A DNA stretch of 64,000 bases from assembly GCF_006716085.1 (NCBI RefSeq), contig NZ_VFON01000001.1, positions 2,976,001 through 3,040,000 of the forward strand, in the 5' to 3' direction. The notes under the pieces were generated by a model that saw only the letters and a program-made list of their open reading frames with translations, ran no database searches and had not been told where the DNA came from. Position 1 is the stretch's first letter. The number at the start of each line of letters is the position of its first letter. This stretch comes from Leucobacter komagatae (GTDB lineage Bacteria; Actinomycetota; Actinomycetes; Actinomycetales; Microbacteriaceae). This document shows, in pieces, positions 1 to 8,730 of the stretch. The translations under genes were made by a program, and so were the position numbers.

Positions 1-912
1 GAGCAGCAGCCCGACGAGGTTTGCCGCGAGCTGGAGCGCGGTGAGGTCGATGCGCGTGAGGCGCGGGGTGCGTCCGATGGAAAGGATCGCGCTGCCGTCG
101 ACGCCCCGGTTCCGTGAGGTGCGCGGCGTCGCCTCGTGCGCGGCGACCTCGTAGTCGACGCCTCCCGCGCGCACGGTCGTGAAGGCCGTGGACGGCCCGC
201 CCTTTGCTCCGCGGGGCCGGCGGAGGCGCTCGTCAAACTCGGCGAACATCTCCGTCAGAGCGAGCTCCTGCGGCAGGTCGCCCCCGAGGTACAGCTCGTC
301 TCCGATGCGGAGCGCGGCCCAACTGCCACGCTCCGTCGCGAGCCGCTCGACGAGTCGCTGCGCCGGCCGGTGCTGCAGCACGGCCTCGGTGAGGTGCCTG
401 GCGAGCGTGTTCATGTGCTCGAGCGCGCGGGTGCGCTCGGTCTCGAGGGCGCGGTTGACGATGCTCGTGACCGCCGCAAAGTAGATCGGGGGCGGCAGCA
501 CGATGAGCGGGAAGTTTGCCTCGCGGCAGGCCGCGAGGAGCGTCGCCGGGATTTCGGCGTGCACGGGTTCGAGCCCGAACACGAGCGCCGAGACCCCGCT
601 CGCTCGTAGCCGCGCGATGTAGTCGCGGTCGTGCTCGGCGTCGTCGGCGAAGGCGAGCCCGGTCACCATGAGGAGGTCACCGGGCAGCATGTACTGGCCC
701 GGGTCCTCGAGCTCGATCACGATCGCCGCGGCGACCGGGGTGCTGCGGATTTGCGCGGCGAGGCCCGGGTCGGCGGCGAGCACTCCGGGGGAGGGCGAGG
801 CAAGCTCAGCCTGCAGTGATGGCTCGTCGAGCAGCGTCGCGAGCGGCACCGTCGCCCGGTCAAGATACTCGGGTCCGTCGTGCACGCCGCCTCCGCTCAA
901 AAGATGATTCAT
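1..912 (-). CDS. PucR-type transcriptional regulator, N-terminal part (cut by window edge)
   Basis: Translating the minus strand from the ATG at 912 gives an uninterrupted frame running off the window start (304 codons seen). Residues about 15-150 resemble the PucR N-terminal sensor domain (purine catabolism regulator-like), with the hallmark stretch PGDLLMVTGLAF and, further on, FPLIVLPPPIYFAAV. The C-terminal helix-turn-helix expected of this family would lie outside the window, so DNA binding is inferred. The gene is divergent from the symporter-ThDP enzyme-dehydrogenase operon and is probably its local regulator. The Shine-Dalgarno sequence is weak. PucR-family membership is fairly secure; the ligand is unknown. 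Confidence 0.72.
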   Translation of the reverse strand, partial: MNHLLSGGGVHDGPEYLDRATVPLATLLDEPSLQAELASPSPGVLAADPGLAAQIRSTPVAAAIVIELEDPGQYMLPGDLLMVTGLAFADDAEHDRDYIARLRASGVSALVFGLEPVHAEIPATLLAACREANFPLIVLPPPIYFAAVTSIVNRALETERTRALEHMNTLARHLTEAVLQHRPAQRLVERLATERGSWAALRIGDELYLGGDLPQELALTEMFAEFDERLRRPRGAKGGPSTAFTTVRAGGVDYEVAAHEATPRTSRNRGVDGSAILSIGRTPRLTRIDLTALQLAANLVGLLL

Positions 913-1050
913 CCCATTGTGAATTCAATCTAGGATAAATCGTCGTCGTATTCCTCGCGAATCCTGAGTACCTTCCCTAGAAGAAACACGCAGTCGGCGT
1001 CGACACCACGGATCGGTGTCGATCCACACCACCGGATCAAGGAGGACACT
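913..1050. promoter_or_regulatory. Divergent control region between the PucR-type regulator and the symporter operon
   Basis: This 138-bp gap separates divergent genes. A TAGGAT hexamer at 931-936 could be a -10 box for the rightward operon, with TTCATC 17 bp upstream as a poor -35. AAGGAGG directly before 1051 is a strong ribosome binding site that fixes the GTG start of the symporter. No convincing regulator operator was recognised. Confidence 0.4.
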
Positions 1051-2556
1051 GTGGTCCTGGACTACATCATCATTGCCGCGTATCTCGTCGGCATCCTCGG
1101 CGTCGGCTACTGGGGCATGAAGCGCTCCAAGTCGAAGAGCGACTACCTCGTCGCAGGCCGCAGGCTCGGCGGCTTCATGTACTCGGGCGCGATGAGCGCC
1201 ATCGTGCTCGGCGGCGCTTCGACCGTTGGTGGCATCGGCCTCGGCTGGGAGTACGGCATCTCGGGCGCCTGGCTCGTCACCTGCATCGGCCTCGGCATCC
1301 TCGTGCTGAGCGCGTTCCTCGCGAAGCGCATCGTGAAGCTCAAGGTCACGACCGTCACCGAGATGCTCGACCTGCGGTACGGCGGCTCGAACGGACTCAT
1401 CTCGGGCATCGTGATGTTCCTGTACACGCTCATGCTCACCGTGACCTCGACGCTCGCCTACGCGACGATCTTCCACGTACTGTTCGGCATTTCGAACGTG
1501 TGGGGCGTCGTCATCGGTGGCTCGATCGTCGCCGTCTACTCGATCATGGGCGGCATGTGGTCGATCACCATGACCGACGTCGTGCAGTTCGTCATTAAGA
1601 CCGTCGGCATGTTCCTGCTGCTGCTTCCGATCGCCCTCATGACCGCCTCGGACGAGGCCGGCGGCTGGGCCGGTATACGTGAGCGCCTCGGCGACTCGTT
1701 CTTCTCGCCGTGGTCGATCGGCGGCATGACCATCGTCACCTACGTCATCGTGTACACCCTCGGCCTGCTCATCGGGCAAGACATCTGGCAGCGCGTCGTC
1801 ACGGCCCGCACCCCGCGCGTCGCGAAGTGGGGCGGCATTGCCTCGGGCGTGTACTGCCTGCTCTACGCGTTCGCCGGTGCCCTCATCGGTATGGCGGCGC
1901 GTGTGCTCTTCCCCGACATGCCGAACCGCGACGACGCGTTCGCGTTCATGGCGCAGGAGATGCTGCCGCCCGGCGTCCGCGGTATCGTTCTCGCCGCGGC
2001 ACTCTCGGCGATGATGTCGACCGCGAGCGGCGCGCTCATCGCCTCGGCGACGGTGTTCACCTCTGACCTCATGCCGGCCATGCGGCGCGTGCTCGGCATG
2101 AAGCCGAAGCAGGCGAAGCTCGAAGACGGCCACGTTGCGGGCGACAGCCTGGTGAGCTACCGGGTCACGATCTTCGTGCTGGCAGGCATCACGATGTTCA
2201 TCTCGACGCTCGTCACCGACGTTGTCGCGGCGCTCACCATCGCATACGACATCCTGGTCGGCGGCCTGCTCGTCGCGATCGTCGGCGGGTTGTTCTGGAA
2301 GCGCGGCACCCGTGCCGGGGCTCTCGCGAGCATGCTCGTCGGCACCGTCACCGTCGTCGTCTCGATGTTCATCTGGGGCATCCTCGCGAACGAGCCGATC
2401 TACTTCAGCCTGCTCGCGAGCCTCGTCACCTACGTCGTCGTGAGCCTCTGCACGAAGCCCGTCGCGCCGCAGGTGCTCGACGAGTGGACCCACAGGCTCA
2501 GCCTCGATGACCGCACCGCGGTCAACGACGTCGTCTACACCGACATCGAGCGCTAA
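1051..2556 (+). CDS. Sodium:solute symporter (SSS family)
   Basis: The 501-residue polytopic membrane protein starts at GTG behind AAGGAGG. The N-terminus (VVLDYIIIAAYLVGILGVGYWG) and the following motif SKSDYLVAGRRLGG are typical of sodium:solute symporters, which place this motif after TM1; about 13 hydrophobic segments follow and the length is normal. It would import a small organic solute with Na+ at the cytoplasmic membrane. It is first in a three-gene operon with a ThDP enzyme and a 2-hydroxyacid dehydrogenase, so the substrate may be a 2-oxo or 2-hydroxy acid, or a precursor of one; that is inference. Family assignment is strong, substrate unknown. Confidence 0.88.
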   Translation: MVLDYIIIAAYLVGILGVGYWGMKRSKSKSDYLVAGRRLGGFMYSGAMSAIVLGGASTVGGIGLGWEYGISGAWLVTCIGLGILVLSAFLAKRIVKLKVTTVTEMLDLRYGGSNGLISGIVMFLYTLMLTVTSTLAYATIFHVLFGISNVWGVVIGGSIVAVYSIMGGMWSITMTDVVQFVIKTVGMFLLLLPIALMTASDEAGGWAGIRERLGDSFFSPWSIGGMTIVTYVIVYTLGLLIGQDIWQRVVTARTPRVAKWGGIASGVYCLLYAFAGALIGMAARVLFPDMPNRDDAFAFMAQEMLPPGVRGIVLAAALSAMMSTASGALIASATVFTSDLMPAMRRVLGMKPKQAKLEDGHVAGDSLVSYRVTIFVLAGITMFISTLVTDVVAALTIAYDILVGGLLVAIVGGLFWKRGTRAGALASMLVGTVTVVVSMFIWGILANEPIYFSLLASLVTYVVVSLCTKPVAPQVLDEWTHRLSLDDRTAVNDVVYTDIER

Positions 2557-2655
2557 CAGCACCACCCACCTCACCGGTCCCGCGGAGGGCACGCCCGCGG
2601 GACCGGCCCATTCCCCCTGAGTGCCTGAACGAAACCAGTTCTTACGGAGGAACCA

Positions 2656-4365
2656 ATGACCACTCAGACACCAGACACCGGCCAGCGCATCGGCGGCGAC
2701 GTCGTGCTCGAGACGCTGCTCGCGCTCGGCGCGCGCGGCGTCGTCGGGCTCCCCGGCCAGCACGCGCTCGGCCTGTTTGACGCGCTGCGCCGCTCTGACC
2801 TCGCCTACCTCAGCGCTCGCGTCGAGAACAACGCCGGGTTCATGGCCGACGGTCTCGCCCGCGTGACCGGCGATGTCGCGCCGCTGCTGCTGTCGACGGG
2901 CCCCGGAGCGCTCACCTCGCTCGCCGCGCTGCAGGAGGCCGCGGCCTCCTCGATCCCTGTCCTCGCGATCAGCGCGCAGATCCCCGTCGCAGGGCTCGGC
3001 GGCGGCCGCCACGGCTACCTACACGAACTGCCCGACCAGTCGGCCTCGTTCCGCGGCGTCGTGAAGCACGTCGTGACCGTGCGCACGATGGCACAGATCC
3101 CGACCGCGATGGCTGAGGCCTGGCGCGTCGCGGCGGCCGCGCCGCAGGGCCCCGTGCTTGTCGAGGTGCCGCAGGACATCCTGCTCGCCTCCGCGCACGA
3201 CGTCCCCGTACTCACGGGCGCGACCCTCGCGAAGACGCCCGCGCCGCTCGCTCCCGTCGCGGAGACCGTCCAACACGCCGCGGCCGCTCTCGCCGGGGCC
3301 GAGCGCCCGGTGATCTTCGCCGGCGGTGGGGTCGTGCGCGCCGGCGCCGAGCGCGAGCTCGCCGCGCTCGCTGAGCGCCTCGATGCGCCAGTCGTCACGA
3401 CGTTCAGCGGCAAGACCGCAATGCCCTGGGGGCACCCGCTCTCCGCGCAGGGGTGGATCGAGGACATCGCGACGACCGAGTTCCTTGAGAACGCCGACGT
3501 GCTCGTCATCGTCGGCAGCGGTGTCGGTGAGCTCTCCAGCAACTACCACACGTTCCGCCCGCACGGTCGCGTGATCCAGATCGAGGCCGATCTCGGGAAG
3601 CTCGGCTCAAACCACCCGGGCATCGGGATCCACGCCGACGCGAAAATCGCGCTCGCGGAGCTTGAGGCCGCGGTCACCGCGGCCGGTCGTGCCTCGACGC
3701 CCGAGCGCCGCGCGGCGGCGACCGGGAGCATCGAAACGCTCCTCGGCACGGTGCTCGACCGCGTCGAGGGCCAGGGCCGCGAGGCCGAGATCGCGCTCGT
3801 CCGCGGGCTGCGGGAGGCGATCGCGGACGACACGAAGGTGTACTGGGACATGACGATCCTCGCCTACTGGGCGTGGTCGGCGTGGGATGCGCGCGGCGCC
3901 GAGTTCGCCTCGGCGCAGGGCGCCGGCGGGCTCGGATACGGCTTCCCCGCTGCGCTGGGCGCGGCGTTCGGGCGCAGGATCCTGGGCGAGACGGGATCCG
4001 TGCTCGCGGTCTCCGGCGACGGCGGCGCGCTCTACGGCATCGCCGAGCTCGCGGTCGCGGCCCAGCACGACCTGCCGGTCGTGTGGCTCATCGTCGACGA
4101 CGGCGGCTACGGCGTGCTGCGCGAGTACATGGAGGGCGCGTTCGGCGCGGCCACCGCGACCGAGCTCACCCGCCCGAACTACGTCGCGCTCGCCGAGTCG
4201 TTCGGCATCCCCGCCGAGCAGACGACGCTCGCGGACGCCCCCGCGACCGTCGCCCGTGCCCTGGCCGCAGGTGGTCCTCGGGTCGTCGTGCTGCCCGCAG
4301 TGCTCGAGCTGTTCGCCCCAACACACCTCGACCGGCTCCCCGGCGCGAACGGAGCGGCAGCATGA
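2656..4365 (+). CDS. Thiamine-diphosphate-dependent enzyme (acetolactate synthase/decarboxylase fold)
   Basis: The 569-residue protein has the three-domain order of POX/acetolactate synthase-type ThDP enzymes. The N-terminal pyrimidine-binding domain carries the activating Glu in ARVENNAGFMADGLAR (about residues 54-69). A central Rossmann-like domain contains PVIFAGGGVVRAGAE. The C-terminal PP-binding domain has the GDG metal/ThDP motif in VSGDGGALYGIAEL, but the usual NN of this motif is replaced by VDDGGYG. The ATG is preceded by ACGGAGGAACC. The stop overlaps the next ATG by 4 bp, so it is translationally coupled to the dehydrogenase. It could be a 2-oxoacid decarboxylase, a carboligase or a lyase. 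A biosynthetic IlvB is unlikely, because no small subunit is adjacent and the operon is transporter-linked. Confidence 0.85.
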   Translation: MTTQTPDTGQRIGGDVVLETLLALGARGVVGLPGQHALGLFDALRRSDLAYLSARVENNAGFMADGLARVTGDVAPLLLSTGPGALTSLAALQEAAASSIPVLAISAQIPVAGLGGGRHGYLHELPDQSASFRGVVKHVVTVRTMAQIPTAMAEAWRVAAAAPQGPVLVEVPQDILLASAHDVPVLTGATLAKTPAPLAPVAETVQHAAAALAGAERPVIFAGGGVVRAGAERELAALAERLDAPVVTTFSGKTAMPWGHPLSAQGWIEDIATTEFLENADVLVIVGSGVGELSSNYHTFRPHGRVIQIEADLGKLGSNHPGIGIHADAKIALAELEAAVTAAGRASTPERRAAATGSIETLLGTVLDRVEGQGREAEIALVRGLREAIADDTKVYWDMTILAYWAWSAWDARGAEFASAQGAGGLGYGFPAALGAAFGRRILGETGSVLAVSGDGGALYGIAELAVAAQHDLPVVWLIVDDGGYGVLREYMEGAFGAATATELTRPNYVALAESFGIPAEQTTLADAPATVARALAAGGPRVVVLPAVLELFAPTHLDRLPGANGAAA

Positions 4366-5360
4366 CCCGGCCGCTTGTCCTTTTCACCGACGAGACTGAC
4401 CTCGACCCGGCCCCCGGGCGCCAGCTGCTCGAGGTCGCGGGCTGTGAGACCCTCCTCGCTGAGCTCCCGTCGCGCGCGGGTGAGCCGCAGGCGCTTCCCG
4501 CGGGCGCTGAGCGGGCAGTCGCGCTTGTGGTCGGCTACGCCAGGATCGACGAGGCCCTGCTCGAGCGGCTGCCGAACGTCGGGTTCATCGCGACGATGAG
4601 CGCGGGCTTCGACATGATCGACCGCGCCGCGGCCGAGGCGCGCGGCATCTGGGTCGTGAACCTCACTGACGCCGCGACCGAAGAGGTCGCCGCGCACGCG
4701 CTCACGCTCATGCTCGCGCTCGAACGCGACCTGCGCGGCAGCGTCGCGGTCACGGCGGCCGGGGGCTGGACCGACGACGTGACCGCGGTGCCGCGCCGGC
4801 TCAGCGGGCTCACGCTTGGCCTGTTCGGGTTCGGGCGTATCGCGCAGCGGTTCGCCGAGGTGGCGGGCCCGAGCTTCGCCCGGGTCATCGCGCACGACCC
4901 GTTCGTGACGGCTCCCGTGCACGGCGTCGAACTCGTTGACCGCGACGCGCTCATCGCTCAGTCGGACGTACTGTCGCTGCACCTGCCGCTCACTGCCGAC
5001 ACCCACGGCGCGATCGACGGGGCCGCGTTCGCGGCGATGCGGCCGGGCTCGAGCCTCGTGAACGTGTCCCGCGGCGAGCTCGTCGACCCCGAGGCGCTCA
5101 CCGCAGCGCTCAACTCGGGGCAGCTGCGAGGCGCCGCGGTCGACGTGCTGCACGGCGAGCCCCCGGCCGTCGACCACCCGCTCAGGAACGATCCGCGCGT
5201 GATCGTGACCCCGCACGTCGCGTTTCTTTCAGACGGCTCGCTCGAGCACTACACGCTCGACCCCGCGCGAAACGTGCTCGACTGGCTGCGTACCGGAACC
5301 GCTGCGCGGGCGGCGGTGCCCGGCCGCGACACCGAGCCGCTGCTTCCCGCCGGGGAGTAG
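4362..5360 (+). CDS. D-isomer-specific 2-hydroxyacid dehydrogenase (NAD(P)-binding)
   Basis: The ATG at 4362 sits in an ATGA overlap with the ThDP enzyme stop, giving 332 residues, normal for the family; upstream in-frame sequence is only the shadow of the ThDP gene. The nucleotide-binding motif is LGLFGFGRIAQRFAE. The catalytic set is visible as Arg in VNVSRGELVD, Glu in VDVLHGEPP and His in VTPHVAFLSD. It would interconvert a 2-hydroxyacid and a 2-oxoacid. Beside a ThDP enzyme acting on 2-oxoacids and a symporter, the likely scheme is import, then oxidation or reduction plus decarboxylation/ligation; the compound is unknown. Confidence 0.87.
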   Translation: MTRPLVLFTDETDLDPAPGRQLLEVAGCETLLAELPSRAGEPQALPAGAERAVALVVGYARIDEALLERLPNVGFIATMSAGFDMIDRAAAEARGIWVVNLTDAATEEVAAHALTLMLALERDLRGSVAVTAAGGWTDDVTAVPRRLSGLTLGLFGFGRIAQRFAEVAGPSFARVIAHDPFVTAPVHGVELVDRDALIAQSDVLSLHLPLTADTHGAIDGAAFAAMRPGSSLVNVSRGELVDPEALTAALNSGQLRGAAVDVLHGEPPAVDHPLRNDPRVIVTPHVAFLSDGSLEHYTLDPARNVLDWLRTGTAARAAVPGRDTEPLLPAGE

Positions 5361-5366
5361 CCGGCC

Positions 5367-5396
5367 GGGGCTATCCCCGGTCGCAGGGATAGCCCC
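5367..5396 (+). terminator. Hairpin between convergent genes
   Basis: GGGGCTATCCC at 5367-5377 pairs perfectly with GGGATAGCCCC at 5386-5396 around an 8-nt loop, 7 bp past the dehydrogenase stop. There is no U-tract, as is common in actinobacterial hairpin terminators. It lies between convergent genes. Confidence 0.6.
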
Positions 5397-5460
5397 GACG
5401 CGGGGAAAGCCCCGACGCGGGAATCCCGGCCGCAGGGAGCCCGGCCGCAGGGAGCCCGGA
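5392..5460. repeat. Short GC-rich tandem repeats
   Basis: Two copies of GCCCCGACGCGGG (from 5392 and from 5409) are followed by two copies of CCCGGCCGCAGGGAG (from about 5426 and from about 5440). They abut the terminator hairpin and stop at the murJ-like stop codon. They are non-coding slippage-prone sequence. Confidence 0.6.
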
Positions 5461-5466
5461 GCCGGG

Positions 5467-7092
5467 CTACCTGCGGCCGAGGCGCGCCGCGACAAGACCC
5501 CAGGCCTGCTTGACCTCCGCGTTCCGCACGAGCAGCAGGCCTCCGGCGTAGACGACGGTCATGAGCGCGGCGACCACGACACAGGTCAGCACCGCCGCAC
5601 CCACCCCGCTGAGCGCCCAGCTCTCGAGCAAGATCCCGCCGAACGAGGCCAGCGCCCATACGCCGGGCACCATCGCTACGGCAGCGGCGACGGCGCTCTG
5701 CCACCAGGCGCGCCCGATGGCCCTACCGCCGACGCCGCCGAGTCGGCGCCGCAGCACGAAGAACGTGACCGCGAGCTGCACCCAAAACAAGAGGTTCGTG
5801 GCGAGCGTGATGAAGGCGGTCGCCGCCTCGGACGGCACGGCGAAGCTCGCGGCTATCGCGGCGAGCGAGCACACCGCGATAGCCGCCTGAATGATGAACG
5901 GGGAGCGGGTGTCGCTGTACGCGTAGAAGCCGCGGTTCAGCACGAACAGCACGCTGAATGCCACCGCCCCGGTAACGTGGCAGAGCAGCACAGCCATCAC
6001 CGGGTAGAGCTGCTCGACGCTCGAGTTCGCCATCAAGATCCGGGTAATCGGCCCCGCGAGCACCGCAATCACGGCGGCGATGAGCGTGATCGCGACGACG
6101 GTGAGCCGCGAGACAAGCGACAGGTCGGCCCTGATCGCTCCCGTGTCGCCGCGCTCGGCAGCAACGCTCATGCGGGTAAAGCGGGAGGCGACGAGCGACA
6201 TCACGATGATCGAGTGTGGCAGCACGGTGACGAGCGACGCGAGCTGCCACGCCGCGATGCCCGCCTCGTTGCCCGCTGCGCGGTTCATCGCCTGGTTGAG
6301 CGCCAGCGCGACGACCTGCGAGACGAGCACGCCGAGGAACGTCCAGCCGCCGAGCTTCGCAGTGGCCCCGAGGCCCGTGCCGCGGAAGCGGAAGTCGGGG
6401 CGGTACGAGACTCCGGCTCTGCGGAGGAATAGGAAGAGGGCCAACGCCTGCATCGCGACCCCAAGCGTCGTCGTGCCCGCGAGGAGGGCCGTGCCCCCGG
6501 CGGGCCATTCGGCCGCGATCCGTTGGCCGTCAGAATCGGCGCCGAGTAGCCAGATGAACACCGCGAGGCCAGCGATCGACACGACGTTGTTGAGCACGGG
6601 CGTCCACGCGTACGGGCCGAAGTGGCTTCGGGAGTTCAGCACTTCCCCGAGCACTGTGTACAGCGTGAAGAACACGATCTGCGGGAGCAGCCAAAACGCG
6701 AAGCCGGTGGCGAGCGCGAGCTGGCCTGGATCGCGCCAGTTCGCTCCGAGCACTCCCATGAGCGCGGGGAGCAGCGCGGCGACCAGGGCGCAGACCGCGA
6801 GCGAGCCACAGAGCGCGAGCGTGATCAGCCTGTTGACGTAGTCGGCGCCGCCGTCCTTCCGCAGCCGAGCACGGGTGAGCTGGGGCACAAGCACCGAGGT
6901 GAGCACCCCCGTCGCGACGAGCGTGTACACCACATTGGTCACCTGGCTGGCGGTGCTGAACGCGTTTGCGGCGACCCCGGTCGCGCCGATTGCGGCGACG
7001 AGCACCATGCTGCGGGCGAGGCCGAGCACCCGCGACAGCAGCGTTCCCGAGGCGATCCAGAGACTCGCGCGCGCGGCGCTTTCGGTTGCCAT
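5467..7092 (-). CDS. murJ: MurJ/MviN-type lipid II flippase
   Basis: This is a polytopic membrane protein of the MVF/MurJ branch of the MOP superfamily. I chose the ATG at 7092 (MATESAARASLWIASGTLLSRVLG), giving 541 residues; a longer in-frame start at 7131 adds 13 unconvincing residues. The N-terminal SGTLLSRVLGLARSM and the stretch LLPQIVFFTLYTVLGEVLNSR are characteristic. Known members flip lipid-linked peptidoglycan precursor across the membrane. In actinobacteria the main murJ usually sits near the replication origin region; here the gene is next to catabolic genes, so it may be a second copy or a related flippase. It is convergent with the dehydrogenase operon. Confidence 0.8.
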   Translation of the reverse strand: MATESAARASLWIASGTLLSRVLGLARSMVLVAAIGATGVAANAFSTASQVTNVVYTLVATGVLTSVLVPQLTRARLRKDGGADYVNRLITLALCGSLAVCALVAALLPALMGVLGANWRDPGQLALATGFAFWLLPQIVFFTLYTVLGEVLNSRSHFGPYAWTPVLNNVVSIAGLAVFIWLLGADSDGQRIAAEWPAGGTALLAGTTTLGVAMQALALFLFLRRAGVSYRPDFRFRGTGLGATAKLGGWTFLGVLVSQVVALALNQAMNRAAGNEAGIAAWQLASLVTVLPHSIIVMSLVASRFTRMSVAAERGDTGAIRADLSLVSRLTVVAITLIAAVIAVLAGPITRILMANSSVEQLYPVMAVLLCHVTGAVAFSVLFVLNRGFYAYSDTRSPFIIQAAIAVCSLAAIAASFAVPSEAATAFITLATNLLFWVQLAVTFFVLRRRLGGVGGRAIGRAWWQSAVAAAVAMVPGVWALASFGGILLESWALSGVGAAVLTCVVVAALMTVVYAGGLLLVRNAEVKQAWGLVAARLGRR

Positions 7093-7137
7093 CGCACCAA
7101 TATACCGACGCCGGCTGGCGCTTCCCACCACGACGAA

Positions 7138-7172
7138 AGAGGGGCGCGCACGGGAATCGTGCGCGCCCCTCT
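7138..7172 (-). terminator. Perfect 15-bp hairpin terminator after the NCS1 permease gene
   Basis: AGAGGGGCGCGCACG at 7138-7152 is the exact reverse complement of 7158-7172, with a 5-nt loop. Read leftwards it follows the permease stop and precedes TTTCGTCG, fitting an intrinsic terminator for the NCS1 gene. It also separates the permease from the murJ-like gene. Confidence 0.8.
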
Positions 7173-7194
7173 TCGGGAAATCCTCGGTCTCGGC

Positions 7195-8643
7195 CTAGCG
7201 GTGCCAGGTGCCGAAGACCTCTTCGCTTCGAGCGATCGCCCGTTCCTCGGCCGCGGTATCGCGGCCCCGCGAGAAGAGGTAGTACGAGACTCCAGAGACC
7301 ACGAGGCCCACGGCGAACGCGAAGTCTGCACCGTCGAGCGCCTCGGCCACTGGCCCGGTGTAGAACGACAGCGAGAAGAACGGGATCATCGCGACAAAGC
7401 CAAGCGCGTACGCCGCGATGCCGCGCCAAGCCCACTTGCCGTACACGCCGCCGCGCGGGTTCACGATGTCGGTGAGGGCGTAGCGGCCCTTACGGACGAG
7501 GTAGAAGTCGACAAGGTTGACGGCCGACCACGGCACGAGGAAGTACAGCATGAGGCCGACGAAGCTGTTGAAGCTGTCGACGTAGTTCTCGGGAATCGCG
7601 AGTGCGATGGCGAGTGTCACGATGCCGACGATCGTGAGCGCGATCACGCGCATCTTCACGGTGGGCTTCACCGGGGTGAACCCGTCGATCGCGCTCGCGC
7701 CGGTGAGCATTGCGCCGTACGCGTTCACGCCCATGATCGAGACGAGCGCGAGCACTGAGACGAGCACCGCAACGGTGCCGAAGCCGGGCACGATCATGTC
7801 GCCGACCTCTCGGAGAGTGCCAATCGGATCTGCGCCGGGGATGTAGCTCGCGAGCACCGCGCCGAGCGACATGAGCCAGATCGCGGAGAGCCCGGCGCCT
7901 GCGTAGACGGACGAGATGAGCTTCGGCGCCGACGACGTCACTGGCAGGTAGCGCGTGTAGTCAGACACGTACACGGAGTAGCTGATGTTGTACCCGGCGG
8001 AGAGCGAGAACTGGATCAGGAACGCGGAGGTGCTCCACCCCGCGGTCGCGACGGCGGCAGCCGGGTCGATGGGTGCCTGCGTGAAGTGGACGATTGCGAA
8101 CACGGTGATGATCGCGAAGACCGCGACGAGCGCGTAGGTGAGCCACCGCTGGATGAAGTGCAGGAGGTCGTGGCCGACGACCGCAATCACGATCGAGACG
8201 GCGATGATGATCGGGTACCAGAACCACGTCGCTTCGGAGTAGACGCCGATGCCCTGGGTGACGAGGATCGTGTCGAACACGAGGAACCCGATGTAGACAA
8301 AGACCGTCGCGATGAACGGCACGACGGCGCCGCGGCTACCGAACTGTGCGCGCGACTGAATCATCTGAGCGAGACCCATAGTCGGGCCCTGGTTCGCGTG
8401 GAAGGCCATGAAGAACGTGCCGAAGCCCGCGCCGAGCACGACAGCGAGTACCGTCCACCAGACGCTCAGCCCGAGGCTCGGTCCCGTGAACCCGACGACC
8501 ATCGTCGTGAGCACGAAGTTTCCGGTGAACCAGAACGGCCCCTGGTGCCACACCTTTCCGTGGCGCTCCGCCATGGGCACGACGTCGATCGAGCGGGTCT
8601 CGATCACGCCGGTGCGCGGCGATGAAGTGTCTGCAGACATCAT
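7195..8643 (-). CDS. NCS1-family nucleobase/allantoin-type permease
   Basis: The protein has 482 residues and about 12 membrane segments. Features of nucleobase:cation symporter-1 proteins include an N-terminal cytosolic stretch before HQGPFWFTGNFVLTTMVVGF, the FHANQGPTMGLAQMIQSRAQFG region and a conserved SDYTRYLP segment. Two adjacent ATGs (8643 and 8640) exist; the second is better spaced from AAGGAT. It lies 87 bp downstream of a nitrilase-superfamily gene on the same strand, so both may form one operon. Likely substrates are nitrogen compounds such as purines, pyrimidines, hydantoins or amides; which one is not visible. Confidence 0.85.
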   Translation of the reverse strand: MMSADTSSPRTGVIETRSIDVVPMAERHGKVWHQGPFWFTGNFVLTTMVVGFTGPSLGLSVWWTVLAVVLGAGFGTFFMAFHANQGPTMGLAQMIQSRAQFGSRGAVVPFIATVFVYIGFLVFDTILVTQGIGVYSEATWFWYPIIIAVSIVIAVVGHDLLHFIQRWLTYALVAVFAIITVFAIVHFTQAPIDPAAAVATAGWSTSAFLIQFSLSAGYNISYSVYVSDYTRYLPVTSSAPKLISSVYAGAGLSAIWLMSLGAVLASYIPGADPIGTLREVGDMIVPGFGTVAVLVSVLALVSIMGVNAYGAMLTGASAIDGFTPVKPTVKMRVIALTIVGIVTLAIALAIPENYVDSFNSFVGLMLYFLVPWSAVNLVDFYLVRKGRYALTDIVNPRGGVYGKWAWRGIAAYALGFVAMIPFFSLSFYTGPVAEALDGADFAFAVGLVVSGVSYYLFSRGRDTAAEERAIARSEEVFGTWHR

Positions 8644-8730
8644 TATCCTTAACTATCAGGTTCCCGCGGTCGTTGCGGAAAGTGTGTGATTCCCCTGGGG
8701 AGTGGTGACGCCAGGGGCGGTGAAGAGTGG

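Noticed and set aside
925..3012. 695-codon open frame on the minus strand under the symporter and ThDP genes
   Set aside because: Its translation is highly charged low-complexity sequence (Asp/Glu/Arg/His), the typical antisense shadow of high-GC genes; both sense genes have clear family motifs.
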